From Oxalobacteraceae bacterium UBA6704 (GTDB lineage: Bacteria > Pseudomonadota > Gammaproteobacteria > Burkholderiales > Burkholderiaceae_D): DNA of 64,000 nt. Of this stretch, positions 32,939-41,352 are shown piece after piece. Under the pieces are notes generated by a model that was not told the origin of the DNA, did not search any database, and saw only the letters and a program-made list of their open reading frames with translations. Location of the stretch: positions 13,377-77,376 of the forward strand of contig DKJA01000180.1 in assembly GCA_002454505.1 (NCBI GenBank), in the 5' to 3' direction. The position numbers were made by a program, and so were the translations under genes. Every line of letters starts with the position of its first letter. Position 1 is the first letter of the stretch.

Positions 32939-34276
32939 ATGAACATGACACCGCAGGAAATCGTCGGAGAACTCGACAAGCACGTCGTCGGCCAGGGCAA
33001 GGCAAAGAAAGCCGTGGCCATCGCGCTGCGCAACCGCTGGCGCCGCCAGCAGGTGGAAGAGCCGCTGCGCCATGAAATCACGCCGAAGAACATCCTGATG
33101 ATCGGCCCGACGGGCGTCGGCAAGACGGAGATCGCGCGCCGGCTGGCCAAGCTGGCCGATGCGCCGTTCATCAAGGTCGAGGCCACCAAGTTCACCGAAG
33201 TGGGCTACGTGGGCCGCGACGTCGATACCATCATCCGCGACCTGATCGACATCGGCGTCAAGCAGACGCGCCAGGCCGAGATGGCCAAGGTGCGCGCCCG
33301 CGCCGAAGATGCGGCGGAAGACCGCATCCTCGACATCCTGCTGCCGGCGCCGCGCGACTTCGGCTTCCGCGATGCGGCCGCCACCGAGCCGACCGAAAAG
33401 GACACCACCCGCCAGACGTTCCGCAAGCGGCTGCGCCAGGGCGAGCTGGACGACAAGGAAATCGAGATCGAACTGGCCGAGCAGGCGCCGCAGATGGAAA
33501 TCATGGCGCCGCCCGGCATGGAAGAGATGACGGAGCAGATCAAGTCGATGTTTGCCGGCGTCGGCGGCGGCCGCAAGAAAGCCCGCAAGATCAAGGTGCG
33601 CGAGGCGATGAAGCTGCTGCTGGACGAAGAAGCGGCCAAGCTCGTCAACGAGGACGAGATGAAGCAGAAGGCCATCCAGATCGTCGAACAGAACGGCATC
33701 GTGTTCCTGGACGAGGTGGACAAGATCGCGTCCCGCTCGGAGTCGGGCAGCGCCGACGTGTCGCGCGCCGGCGTGCAGCGCGACCTGCTGCCGCTGGTCG
33801 AAGGCACGACGGTCAACACCAAGTACGGCATGATCAAGACGGACCACATCCTGTTCATTGCCTCCGGCGCCTTCCACCTGGCCAAGCCGTCCGACCTGAT
33901 CCCGGAGCTGCAGGGCCGCTTCCCGATCCGCGTGGAACTGGAATCGCTGTCGATCGCCGACTTCGAACGCATCCTGACCAGCACCGACGCGTGCCTGACG
34001 CGCCAGTACGAAGCGTTGCTCGCCACCGAAGGCGTGACGCTGGAATTCCTGCCGGCCGGCATCACGCGGCTGGCGGAGATCTCCTACCAGGTCAACGAGC
34101 GCACCGAAAACATCGGCGCCCGCCGGCTGTACACGGTGATGGAAAAGCTGCTGGAAGAGATCTCGTTCACGGCCACCGAGACGGGCGACACGCGCCTCGT
34201 CATCGATGCCGACTATGTCAATCAGCGGCTGGAAGCGCTGTCGGTCAACGAGGATCTTTCGCGGTACGTCCTCTAA
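32939..34276 (+). CDS. hslU: ATP-dependent protease HslVU, ATPase subunit
   Basis: AAA+ unfoldase that feeds substrates to HslV. The ATG at 32939 gives 445 residues, starting MNMTPQEIVGELDKHVVGQG. Walker A is IGPTGVGKTEIARRLAKL near 55-72 and Walker B is IVFLDEVDKIASR near 253-265. The pore motif GYVGRDVDTIIRDL and the substrate-handling I-domain lie between them. Sensor and C-terminal helices (ENIGARRLYTVMEKLLEEIS, LSRYVL at the end) are complete. Its stop lies five bases before a small basic ORF. Confidence 0.97.
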   Translation: MNMTPQEIVGELDKHVVGQGKAKKAVAIALRNRWRRQQVEEPLRHEITPKNILMIGPTGVGKTEIARRLAKLADAPFIKVEATKFTEVGYVGRDVDTIIRDLIDIGVKQTRQAEMAKVRARAEDAAEDRILDILLPAPRDFGFRDAAATEPTEKDTTRQTFRKRLRQGELDDKEIEIELAEQAPQMEIMAPPGMEEMTEQIKSMFAGVGGGRKKARKIKVREAMKLLLDEEAAKLVNEDEMKQKAIQIVEQNGIVFLDEVDKIASRSESGSADVSRAGVQRDLLPLVEGTTVNTKYGMIKTDHILFIASGAFHLAKPSDLIPELQGRFPIRVELESLSIADFERILTSTDACLTRQYEALLATEGVTLEFLPAGITRLAEISYQVNERTENIGARRLYTVMEKLLEEISFTATETGDTRLVIDADYVNQRLEALSVNEDLSRYVL

Positions 34277-34281
34277 CGATC

Positions 34282-34485
34282 ATGGCGAACAAGGCCCTGG
34301 CAACCCGGCAGAAGATGCGCATCCGAATCGAGCCGTCGCAATCGTTCGCCAAGCCGCGCAATCCGTTCGCGGCGCTGGCGAAGTCCCGCGCCGCCGGCCC
34401 GCACGAGCGGAGCAAGTCCGCCGAGCGGCAGGCCGACAAGCGGGCGATTGCCAGGGCCAAACTGAAAGCCGATCCCGACGACTGA
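34282..34485 (+). CDS. Small basic protein, function unknown
   Basis: A 67-residue ORF five bases after hslU, from the ATG at 34282. It is strongly basic and rich in Arg, Lys and Ala (FAKPRNPFAALAKSRAAG, then AERQADKRAIARAKLKADPD). It has no Cys, membrane segment or signal peptide. The composition suggests a ribosome- or nucleic-acid-associated protein, but no family is recognised. Its position directly behind hslVU and ahead of a hairpin suggests co-transcription with the protease. Confidence 0.6.
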   Translation: MANKALATRQKMRIRIEPSQSFAKPRNPFAALAKSRAAGPHERSKSAERQADKRAIARAKLKADPDD

Positions 34486-34489
34486 ATAG

Positions 34490-34566
34490 TTGCCGGAAAA
34501 CCGGTGACAGGCTCCATTTTTCCGGAAATATTTCCTGGAAATTGGAGCCTGTCACCGGTTTTTTTT
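34490..34566. repeat. Long inverted repeat with GGTGACAGGCTCC core, between convergent operons
   Basis: Two perfect 20-base arms lie at 34497-34516 and 34543-34562: the left holds CCGGTGACAGGCTCC and the right holds GGAGCCTGTCACCGG. They enclose a spacer with its own partial symmetry. A run of T residues follows on the plus strand and A residues flank the other side, so it can terminate both the hslVU operon and the type II secretion operon. The core is a variant of the palindromes at 5541, 17518 and 20367. Confidence 0.85.
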
Positions 34567-35155
34567 ATTGAGACGTGGCGGGGCGCTGGGCGGGGGCGGT
34601 CTGCACCGGTGCGACCTGGCCTGGCGGGCCGACCGGCGTGCCGGGTGGCGGTGTGACCATCGGTGTGGCCGATGGCGTGGGAGCGGGTTGCGGTTGCTGC
34701 GGCAGCGGGGCGGCGCGGACGACGGCCGGCAGCGCGGCCGTCGTCGTCATCGAGGCGCCATCGTCCGGCGGCAGGTCGAGGCGTTTCGACACGCCGCCTT
34801 CCAGCAGCGTCACGAAGCGGGGCTGCACGTCCTGCACGGTGATGCCGGCGGCGACTTCCTTGCCGACCGGGTAGGCCTTCGGCGGCTCGCCGTTGGCGGA
34901 AATGATCGCCACGCTGCGCTGGCCATTGCGGGCCGCCACGACACCGCGCAGCTGATACGTGCTGACGGCGGCGACAGCCACCTGCCCGCCGAACAGGCCG
35001 CGCGCGGCATCCATCGACGGCGGTGCCGCCTCCTGCACGGGCGGTGCAGCGATCGGCCGCTGCGCCGGCTTGAACAGCTGCAGGCTCCAGTAAGCGACGG
35101 ACGCGGTCAGCGCCACGACGGCGGCCAGCGTGGCCAAAAAAGGTAAGCGGTTCAT
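34565..35155 (-). CDS. gspC: Type II secretion protein C-like inner-membrane component
   Basis: Inner-membrane clamp protein linking the secretin to the inner platform. At 196 residues it is short for GspC, which often has about 270-300 residues. One membrane helix lies near residues 7-27 (LATLAAVVALTASVAYWSLQ). The homology region follows (about 58-125: VSTYQLRGVVAARNGQRSVA, AYPVGKEVAAGITVQDVQPR). The C-terminal third is a Pro/Ala/Gln-rich tail with no PDZ domain. It is the last gene of the operon, 13 bases after gspF. The identification rests on the homology region and on context. Confidence 0.85.
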   Translation of the reverse strand: MNRLPFLATLAAVVALTASVAYWSLQLFKPAQRPIAAPPVQEAAPPSMDAARGLFGGQVAVAAVSTYQLRGVVAARNGQRSVAIISANGEPPKAYPVGKEVAAGITVQDVQPRFVTLLEGGVSKRLDLPPDDGASMTTTAALPAVVRAAPLPQQPQPAPTPSATPMVTPPPGTPVGPPGQVAPVQTAPAQRPATSQ

Positions 35156-35168
35156 TCGGTCTCCATCA

Positions 35169-36389
35169 TCAACGCACCAGCTGGTTGATTTCGATAATCG
35201 GCATCAGCACGGCCAGCACGATCAGCAGCACCACCACGCCCATCGCCAGGATCAGCGCGGGCTCCAGCAGGCCGGCGATCGTCAGCGTGCGGCGTTCCAG
35301 GTCCGCCTCCTGCGCGGCAGCGGCGCGCTCCAGCATGGCCGGAAGCTCGCCGGTGATTTCGCCGGCGCGGATCATGTGGATCAGCATCGGCGGGAAGTGC
35401 TTCTGCGCCGACAGCGCCCGCGCCAGGCTGACGCCTTCGCGCACCGCGTCGCTGGCCTCTTCGACCAGCTGGCGCATCGCCACGTTCGACAGCGTGTCGC
35501 GGCTCGTTTCCAGCGCGCGCAGGATCGGCACGCCGGAGCCGGTGGTGATCGCCAGCGTGCTGGCAAAGCGCGACGTGTTCAGGCTGCGCTCGAACTTGCC
35601 GTACAGGGGCGCCGTCAGCAGCCATGTGTGCCAGCGCGTCTTCAGCGCGATGTTCTGCAGCGCGCGCCGCCACGTGAACCACGCGCCGACCAGCAGCACC
35701 AGCACGATCAGCCCGTAGTTGCGGACGAAGTCCGACACGGCCAGCATGATGATCGTCAGCACCGGCAGCTTCTGCTTCGTGTTGGCGAACACGGACACGA
35801 TCTGCGGCACCACGTAAGTGAGCAGGAAGATCACGATCGAGAACGCAACCACCGTGACGATGGCCGGATACGTGAACGCCAGCCGCACCTTCTGCACCAG
35901 CGCATTGCGCCGCTCGATGTAGTCGGCCAGCCGCGCCAGCACGCGCGACAGCTGGCCGATCTGCTCGCCCGACGCGACCAGCGCCCGGTAGATCTCGGCG
36001 AAGTCGCGCGGATGCCGCGCCAGCACGGCGGACAACGATGCGCCGCCGATCACTTCCGAACGGATCGACGCGATCAGGTCGCGCACGTACGGCCGCTCGG
36101 CCTGTTCCAGCAGCGCGGTAAACGCCTGCTCCAGCGGCAGCCCCGCCTGCAGCAGGCTGGCCAGCTGGCGGGTGAACAGGGCCAGCTCCGTCGTCGACAG
36201 TTTTTCGCCGAAGCCGCGCCGCGCCGACACGCCGCTGGCATCGACCTGCGCCGCGATGGTATCGACTGTGATGGGGACGAGTCCCTGTGCACGCAGGTCG
36301 GCGCGGGCGGAACGGGCGCTGTCGGCATTGACGACGCCCTTCCTCGTGGCGCCGCCCGCATCGACGGCTTCATAGCGGAATGCCGGCAT
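35169..36389 (-). CDS. gspF: Type II secretion inner-membrane platform protein F
   Basis: Polytopic platform protein of 406 residues that contacts the GspE ATPase. It has two repeated T2SSF domains with three membrane segments in all. The N-terminal region reads MPAFRYEAVDAGGATRKGVV; membrane segments include FTYPAIVTVVAFSIVIFLLT near 170-190 and ALILAMGVVVLLIVLAVLMP at the end. The first domain carries LALFTRQLASLLQAGLPLEQ and the second ARALSAQKHFPPMLIHMIRA. It lies 18 bases after gspE. Confidence 0.94.
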   Translation of the reverse strand: MPAFRYEAVDAGGATRKGVVNADSARSARADLRAQGLVPITVDTIAAQVDASGVSARRGFGEKLSTTELALFTRQLASLLQAGLPLEQAFTALLEQAERPYVRDLIASIRSEVIGGASLSAVLARHPRDFAEIYRALVASGEQIGQLSRVLARLADYIERRNALVQKVRLAFTYPAIVTVVAFSIVIFLLTYVVPQIVSVFANTKQKLPVLTIIMLAVSDFVRNYGLIVLVLLVGAWFTWRRALQNIALKTRWHTWLLTAPLYGKFERSLNTSRFASTLAITTGSGVPILRALETSRDTLSNVAMRQLVEEASDAVREGVSLARALSAQKHFPPMLIHMIRAGEITGELPAMLERAAAAQEADLERRTLTIAGLLEPALILAMGVVVLLIVLAVLMPIIEINQLVR

Positions 36390-36407
36390 CAGTAAGCTTT
36401 CACTTCA

Positions 36408-37823
36408 TTAGTCCTTCGCCACGCGCAGCAGCTCGGCCAGCGTGGTGGTGCCGTTGGCCAGCCACCGTTCGCCATCCTCGCGCATTGTCGTCATGCCGTC
36501 TTCCAGCGCCGCCGTGCGCACGTCGGCCTCGGAGGCGCGGTTGTGGATCTGCGCGCGGATCGTTTCCGTCGTCTGCAGCAGCTCGTAGATGCCGACGCGG
36601 CCCTGGTAGCCCGTATGGCCGCACTCGCCGCAGCCGACAGCCTGCCACTGGCTGCCGTCGAACGTTTTGCAGACGGGGCACAGCTTGCGCACGAGTCGCT
36701 GCGCCAGCACGCCCAGCAGCGACGACGACAGCAGGAACGGCTCGATGCCCATGTCCAGCAGCCGCGTGACGGCGGACGGCGCATCGTTGGTGTGCAGCGT
36801 GGCCAGCACGAGGTGGCCCGTCAGCGAAGCCTGCACGGCGATCTGCGCCGTTTCCAGGTCGCGGATCTCGCCGATCATGATCACGTCGGGATCCTGCCGC
36901 AGGATCGCCCGCAGCGCCTTCGCGAACGTCATGTCGATGCGCGAATTGACCTGCGTCTGGCCGACGCCGGCCAGGTCGTATTCGATCGGGTCTTCGACGG
37001 TGAGGATGTTCGTCGTCGTCGAGTTCAGCAGCGACAGCGCGGCGTACAGCGTGGTGGTTTTACCGGAACCGGTCGGTCCGGTGACCAGCACGATGCCGTG
37101 CGGCTGCGCCAGCAGGCCGTTGAACTCGGCCAGCATCGGTTCGCTCATGCCCAGGTGCTGCAGGTCGAGGCGGCCCGCCTCCTTGTCCAGCAGACGCAGC
37201 ACGGCCCGTTCGCCGTGACCCGTCGGCAGCGTCGACACGCGCACGTCCACCGGCTTGCCGCCCACGCGCAGCGTGATGCGGCCATCCTGCGGCAGGCGTT
37301 TCTCGGCGATGTCCAGCTGCGCCATGATCTTGATCCGCGAGATCAGCGAACCGTGGATGGCCTTTCTCGGCTTGACGATGTCGCGCAGCGCGCCGTCGAT
37401 GCGAAAACGCACCACGGAGATCTGCTCGAACGGCTCCACGTGGATGTCGGACGCGCCTTCGCGCAGTGCCTGCGTCAGCAGCGCATTGATCATGCGGATG
37501 ACGGGCGCATCGTCGGACGATTCCAGCAGGTCCTCGATGGCCGGCACGTCCTGCAGCAGCTTGGTCAGATCGAGGTCGGCATCGAATTCGTCGGCCACCT
37601 GCGACACGTCGCCGCCCGCGCCCGCATAGGCGGCAGCGATCGCCGCATCGAGTTCGGCGCGCGGCAGCGGCTTCAGTTGAATCCGGCCGAAGCGGCGCGA
37701 CACCTCGGCGATCGCGGCCGGCGCCGTGGCGTTCGACACGAGCACTTCCACCGTGCCATCGCGTTCGCCGCGGGCCAGCACCAGGAAATCGCGGGCAAAC
37801 GCGTAGGGAAGTAGGTTATTCAT
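36408..37823 (-). CDS. gspE: Type II secretion ATPase E
   Basis: Cytoplasmic ATPase powering pseudopilus assembly, 471 residues. An N1E-type recruitment domain covers roughly residues 1-100. The nucleotide-binding domain shows Walker A in VTGPTGSGKTTTLYAALS (near 245), the Asp box, Walker B region RQDPDVIMIGEIRDLETAQI and the His box TGHLVLATLHTNDA. A C-terminal zinc-binding loop with two CxxC pairs (CPVCKTFDG, CGECGHTG) is typical of GspE. It starts 10 bases after gspD. Confidence 0.95.
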   Translation of the reverse strand: MNNLLPYAFARDFLVLARGERDGTVEVLVSNATAPAAIAEVSRRFGRIQLKPLPRAELDAAIAAAYAGAGGDVSQVADEFDADLDLTKLLQDVPAIEDLLESSDDAPVIRMINALLTQALREGASDIHVEPFEQISVVRFRIDGALRDIVKPRKAIHGSLISRIKIMAQLDIAEKRLPQDGRITLRVGGKPVDVRVSTLPTGHGERAVLRLLDKEAGRLDLQHLGMSEPMLAEFNGLLAQPHGIVLVTGPTGSGKTTTLYAALSLLNSTTTNILTVEDPIEYDLAGVGQTQVNSRIDMTFAKALRAILRQDPDVIMIGEIRDLETAQIAVQASLTGHLVLATLHTNDAPSAVTRLLDMGIEPFLLSSSLLGVLAQRLVRKLCPVCKTFDGSQWQAVGCGECGHTGYQGRVGIYELLQTTETIRAQIHNRASEADVRTAALEDGMTTMREDGERWLANGTTTLAELLRVAKD

Positions 37824-37832
37824 GCCGCGTCA

Positions 37833-40037
37833 TCACTGGTTCGTTGGCGACGGCTGCGCCGGCACGGTGGCAGGAACGGCGGCACCCGGTGCGCGCAGCG
37901 GCAGCGGTGCCGGCGGCACCGGCGCGGCCAGCGTCGGCGAACCGGACGGCACGCCGTTGACCAGCGGCGGCAGCGTCGGCTGGCCCAATTGCTTCAGCAG
38001 GATCGTGTCGCTCGGCTTGATCTCGGCACCGGACGCGCGCATGTAGTCGTAGCGGTCGGCGGCCAGGCTCATGCTCTGCTCCTTGCTGCGGATGACCACC
38101 GGGCGCAGGAACACCATCAGGTTGGTCTTCTTGCGCGAGCGCGTGTTGTACTTGAACAGGTTGCCCAGCACGGGGATGTCGCCCAGGCCGCGGATCTTCT
38201 CCACGCTGTCCGATGCGCGGTCCTCGATCAGGCCGCCCAGCACGATGATCTGGCCGTCGTCGGCGATGACGTTGTTCTCGATGACGCGCGTGTTCAGCGT
38301 GATGCCGGCGGTGGCCGTCAGCGTCGACTGGTCCACCGACGACGATTCGTTGTAGATGGCCAGCTTGATCGTGCCGCCCTCGGAAATCTGCGGCCGCACC
38401 TTCAGCACCACGCCCACGTCCTTGCGATCGATGGTCTGGAACGGATTGGTGTTGGTGCCGGACGTGGTGGTGAACTGGCCGGTCAGGATCGGCACGTTCT
38501 GGCCGACGCGGATCGTCGCCACTTCGTTGTCCAGCGTGATCATGTTCGGCGTCGACAGGATATTGCCGTCGCCCGTCGATTCCAGCGTGTGCGCCACGGC
38601 GCCCAGGCCGAACTTGCCGTCGGCCAGCTGCTTGAAGATGCCGACCGTCAGGCCGTTGCTCGGCGAGGCGGTGCCGTTGTAGACGTTGACCAGGTTGTTG
38701 CCGCCGCTGGAGAACGACTGCAGGCCGCCGATGCGGTATTCGCTGTTGCTGTTGCCCGAGGCGCCCACCCACTGCACGCCGAACTCGGAGGCCTTGTCGG
38801 CCGAGACTTCGACGATCAGCGCTTCCAGGTAGACCTGGGCGCGGCGCACGTCCAGCTGGTCGATGACGGCGCGCAGGTTGCGGTAGATCGATTCCGGCGC
38901 CGTGATGATCAGCGTGTTGGTCGATGCGTCGGCCTGGATGAAGCCGGCGCTGCTGCTGCCGGTCTGCTGCGTGCCGGTGCGGTTTGCCGACAGCGCCGGA
39001 TTGGTCGGGCCGGACGACGCGCCCGTCGTCGAACCGGTCTGGCCGATGGTGTTGTTGGCGCCCGTCTGCATGGTCGCCTGGTTGTTCAGCGAATTGTTGG
39101 TGCCGGTGCCCTGGTTCTGTGCCGGCGCTTCGCCGGAGACCACGGCGCGCAGCGTTTCCGCCAGCGCCGTCGCATCGGCGTTCTTCAGGTACACCACGTG
39201 CACATTGCCCGATTGCGTCGTCGGCTGGTCCAGCTTGGCGATCAGCGACTTGGCCAGGTTGGCGCGCGCCACCGACGGGGCGCGCAGCACCAGCGAGTTG
39301 GTGCGCGGATCGGCCAGCACGGACACGCGGTTGGCGGCATCGCTGCCCGCGGCGCCCGGTTCCATCAGCTTGTTGATCATCGTGGCGATGTCGCTGGCGA
39401 TCGCGTAGCGGACCGGGATCACGTCCATGTCCGACGCGGCCGGCGTGTCCATCGCGGCGATGATCTTCGACAGGCGCTTCAGGTTGTCGGCATAGTCGGT
39501 GATCACCAGCGTGTTGTTGCCGGGGTTCGCGTTGATCGTGTTATTGGTCGAGATCAGCGGGCGCAGCACCTGCACCAGGCTGGCGGCCGACTCGTGATTG
39601 AGCTGGAACACCTGCGTGGCCACCTGGTCGCCGGCCGGCGCACCCTGGCCCCGCACGACGGTCGGCGTGGCCTGCAGCTTCGCTTCCGCTTCCGGCACCA
39701 CCTTGGCGTAGCCGTCGCCGCTGACGATCGCGTACCCCTGCAGCCGCAGCGCGGAGGTCAGCAGCGCAAAGGCCTGCGACTTGCTGATCGAATGTTCCGA
39801 CACCAGCGTGATGGTGCCCTTCACGCGCGGGTCGATCAGGAACGTGATGTTGGTGTAGTGGCCCACCGCCTTGATGACGGATTCGATGTCGGCACCGACG
39901 AAGTTCAGCGCGGCTTCGTCCTGCGGCGCGGCCCACGCCGGGCCCATCGACGAGGACAGCACGCAGCACAGCATGGCCGCGGCGGAGAAGCGCCGCAGCG
40001 CAGGGAGTTGGGATTTGCTAGCTGACTGGTTTTTCAT
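37833..40037 (-). CDS. gspD: Type II secretion outer-membrane secretin D
   Basis: Forms the outer-membrane channel. It has 734 residues with a signal peptide ending near AWA (residues 1-36). The N0 domain begins LNFVGADIESVIKAVGHYTN, followed by repeated N1-N3 domains. The N3 region has a long Gly/Ser/Thr/Asn/Gln-rich linker around residues 300-365 (QNQGTGTNNSLNNQATMQTG onward). The secretin domain contains VYLEALIVEVSADKASEFGV and ends around KKTNLMVFLRPVV. A Pro-rich tail follows. The start overlaps the gspN stop by one base. Confidence 0.95.
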   Translation of the reverse strand: MKNQSASKSQLPALRRFSAAAMLCCVLSSSMGPAWAAPQDEAALNFVGADIESVIKAVGHYTNITFLIDPRVKGTITLVSEHSISKSQAFALLTSALRLQGYAIVSGDGYAKVVPEAEAKLQATPTVVRGQGAPAGDQVATQVFQLNHESAASLVQVLRPLISTNNTINANPGNNTLVITDYADNLKRLSKIIAAMDTPAASDMDVIPVRYAIASDIATMINKLMEPGAAGSDAANRVSVLADPRTNSLVLRAPSVARANLAKSLIAKLDQPTTQSGNVHVVYLKNADATALAETLRAVVSGEAPAQNQGTGTNNSLNNQATMQTGANNTIGQTGSTTGASSGPTNPALSANRTGTQQTGSSSAGFIQADASTNTLIITAPESIYRNLRAVIDQLDVRRAQVYLEALIVEVSADKASEFGVQWVGASGNSNSEYRIGGLQSFSSGGNNLVNVYNGTASPSNGLTVGIFKQLADGKFGLGAVAHTLESTGDGNILSTPNMITLDNEVATIRVGQNVPILTGQFTTTSGTNTNPFQTIDRKDVGVVLKVRPQISEGGTIKLAIYNESSSVDQSTLTATAGITLNTRVIENNVIADDGQIIVLGGLIEDRASDSVEKIRGLGDIPVLGNLFKYNTRSRKKTNLMVFLRPVVIRSKEQSMSLAADRYDYMRASGAEIKPSDTILLKQLGQPTLPPLVNGVPSGSPTLAAPVPPAPLPLRAPGAAVPATVPAQPSPTNQ

Positions 40038-40810
40038 TATCTGAACTCGAGTGCGATGATGTTTTTGCCGCCGACCATGCGACGCTGGCCCAGCAGGTTG
40101 AGCAGGTTGCCCAGCGTGTCTTCGTAGCCGGCCGCCACGTCGGCCTGGCCGGAGAACTGCAGCCGGCCGTTGTTCAATTGCCCGGTGCCGGACAGCAGCA
40201 GCGGACCTTTATCCGTTTTCAGTACCACGCCGGCGCGCTGGCCCTGCCAGTCCAGCGCCAGCTGGTAGCTGCCCAGCGGCCGCACCGGCGCGAGGCGCGA
40301 CGACATGTCCGCCATCTGCAGCGTGGTGACGCCGGTGACGGCCACGTTGCGCTCCACCAGCGCCAGTTGCAGCGACGTCCATCCCAGCTGCAGGCGGCCG
40401 GTCAGCGCCAGCGTATTCAAGGGCGCGCCCAGGCCCGCCAGGCCGTCCGCCGGCAACCGCAATGCGGCGGGGCTGAGCTGCCACTGCTTCCACGAACCGG
40501 TGACCTGCACCGGCTGCGTCAGCGCAGCGGGATTCTCCAGCGACAGGCGCACACTGCCCAGCAGCGACAGCGGCGACAGCTTCCAGGCGAAGCGGCCCGG
40601 CAGCAGCGGCGTCACCGCGCCGCCACGGCCCGCCGCGCCGCCGACAAAGGCCGAGCCGCGCCACAGCGTGCCCTGCGCATCGCCCAGCGTCAGCCGGCCG
40701 CCCGTGTTCCGTTCGACCGCCGCCGCCACCCAGGCGGCGGGGAAGAACACGAGCAGCGTCAGCGCGGCCGTCAGCACGATCGCCAGCAGCCACAATCCGG
40801 CGCGCCTCAT
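40037..40810 (-). CDS. gspN: Type II secretion protein N
   Basis: A 257-residue inner-membrane-anchored periplasmic protein. The ATG at 40810 overlaps the gspM stop (ATGA). The membrane helix is LWLLAIVLTAALTLLVFFPA, followed by beta-rich repeats: GGRLTLGDAQGTLWRGSAFV and FAWKLSPLSLLGSVRLSLEN. GspN occurs in a subset of type II systems and its role is accessory. Position between gspM and gspD, together with the sequence, supports the call. Confidence 0.9.
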   Translation of the reverse strand: MRRAGLWLLAIVLTAALTLLVFFPAAWVAAAVERNTGGRLTLGDAQGTLWRGSAFVGGAAGRGGAVTPLLPGRFAWKLSPLSLLGSVRLSLENPAALTQPVQVTGSWKQWQLSPAALRLPADGLAGLGAPLNTLALTGRLQLGWTSLQLALVERNVAVTGVTTLQMADMSSRLAPVRPLGSYQLALDWQGQRAGVVLKTDKGPLLLSGTGQLNNGRLQFSGQADVAAGYEDTLGNLLNLLGQRRMVGGKNIIALEFR

Positions 40811-41346
40811 CGGCTGCCCGATGCCTGGCGCAGCGTCAGCACGGCATCCACCTGGCCCGCGCTGGCGTTGTCCGTCCCGTCGAGCGCCGTGAAGGTGGCT
40901 TCGACGACGGCCAGCCGGCTGTCGCGCCGCGCGGCATCGAGCCACGTGACGACGGCGGCGAACGGCACGTCCTTGAAATCCGTCTTGACGTAGTCGCCGG
41001 TGACGGCCAGGTTCTGCGGCTTCAGGCCCTGCGCCGCCAGCGTGGCGGCGAGCGCATCGCGCGTCACCGGCGCCACCTGTACCGGCGGCTGCGCATCGAA
41101 CTGCGCGGCCTGCGTGGCCAGCGCCTGCAGTTCGGCGGCATCCTGGCGCAGTTGCGGCAGGTCCTTGCGCAGCCGCTCGCGGCCCGACAGCGCCGGGTCG
41201 ATCAGCAGCCCGTACACCAGCGCCAGGCCGACGACGGCGCCGCCCACGGCGAGGAAGCGGCGCTCCTGTTCCGTGCGCGCCGACCAGAAGGCCGCCACGC
41301 TGCCGCGCAGGTCGTTGATGGAGTCGTTCAGTTTTTTCATGCTCAT
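40807..41346 (-). CDS. gspM: Type II secretion protein M
   Basis: A 179-residue inner-membrane platform protein that partners GspL. It has a short cytoplasmic N-terminus, one membrane helix (FLAVGGAVVGLALVYGLLID, residues 31-50), a coiled-coil segment (RERLRKDLPQLRQDAAELQA) and a ferredoxin-like periplasmic domain at 95-175. It starts six bases after the gspL stop and overlaps gspN by four bases. Confidence 0.92.
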   Translation of the reverse strand: MSMKKLNDSINDLRGSVAAFWSARTEQERRFLAVGGAVVGLALVYGLLIDPALSGRERLRKDLPQLRQDAAELQALATQAAQFDAQPPVQVAPVTRDALAATLAAQGLKPQNLAVTGDYVKTDFKDVPFAAVVTWLDAARRDSRLAVVEATFTALDGTDNASAGQVDAVLTLRQASGSR

Positions 41347-41352
41347 GTCCGT

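Noticed and set aside
37989..40025. 678-codon plus-strand frame opposite gspD
   Set aside because: Antisense shadow of a clearly coding secretin gene.
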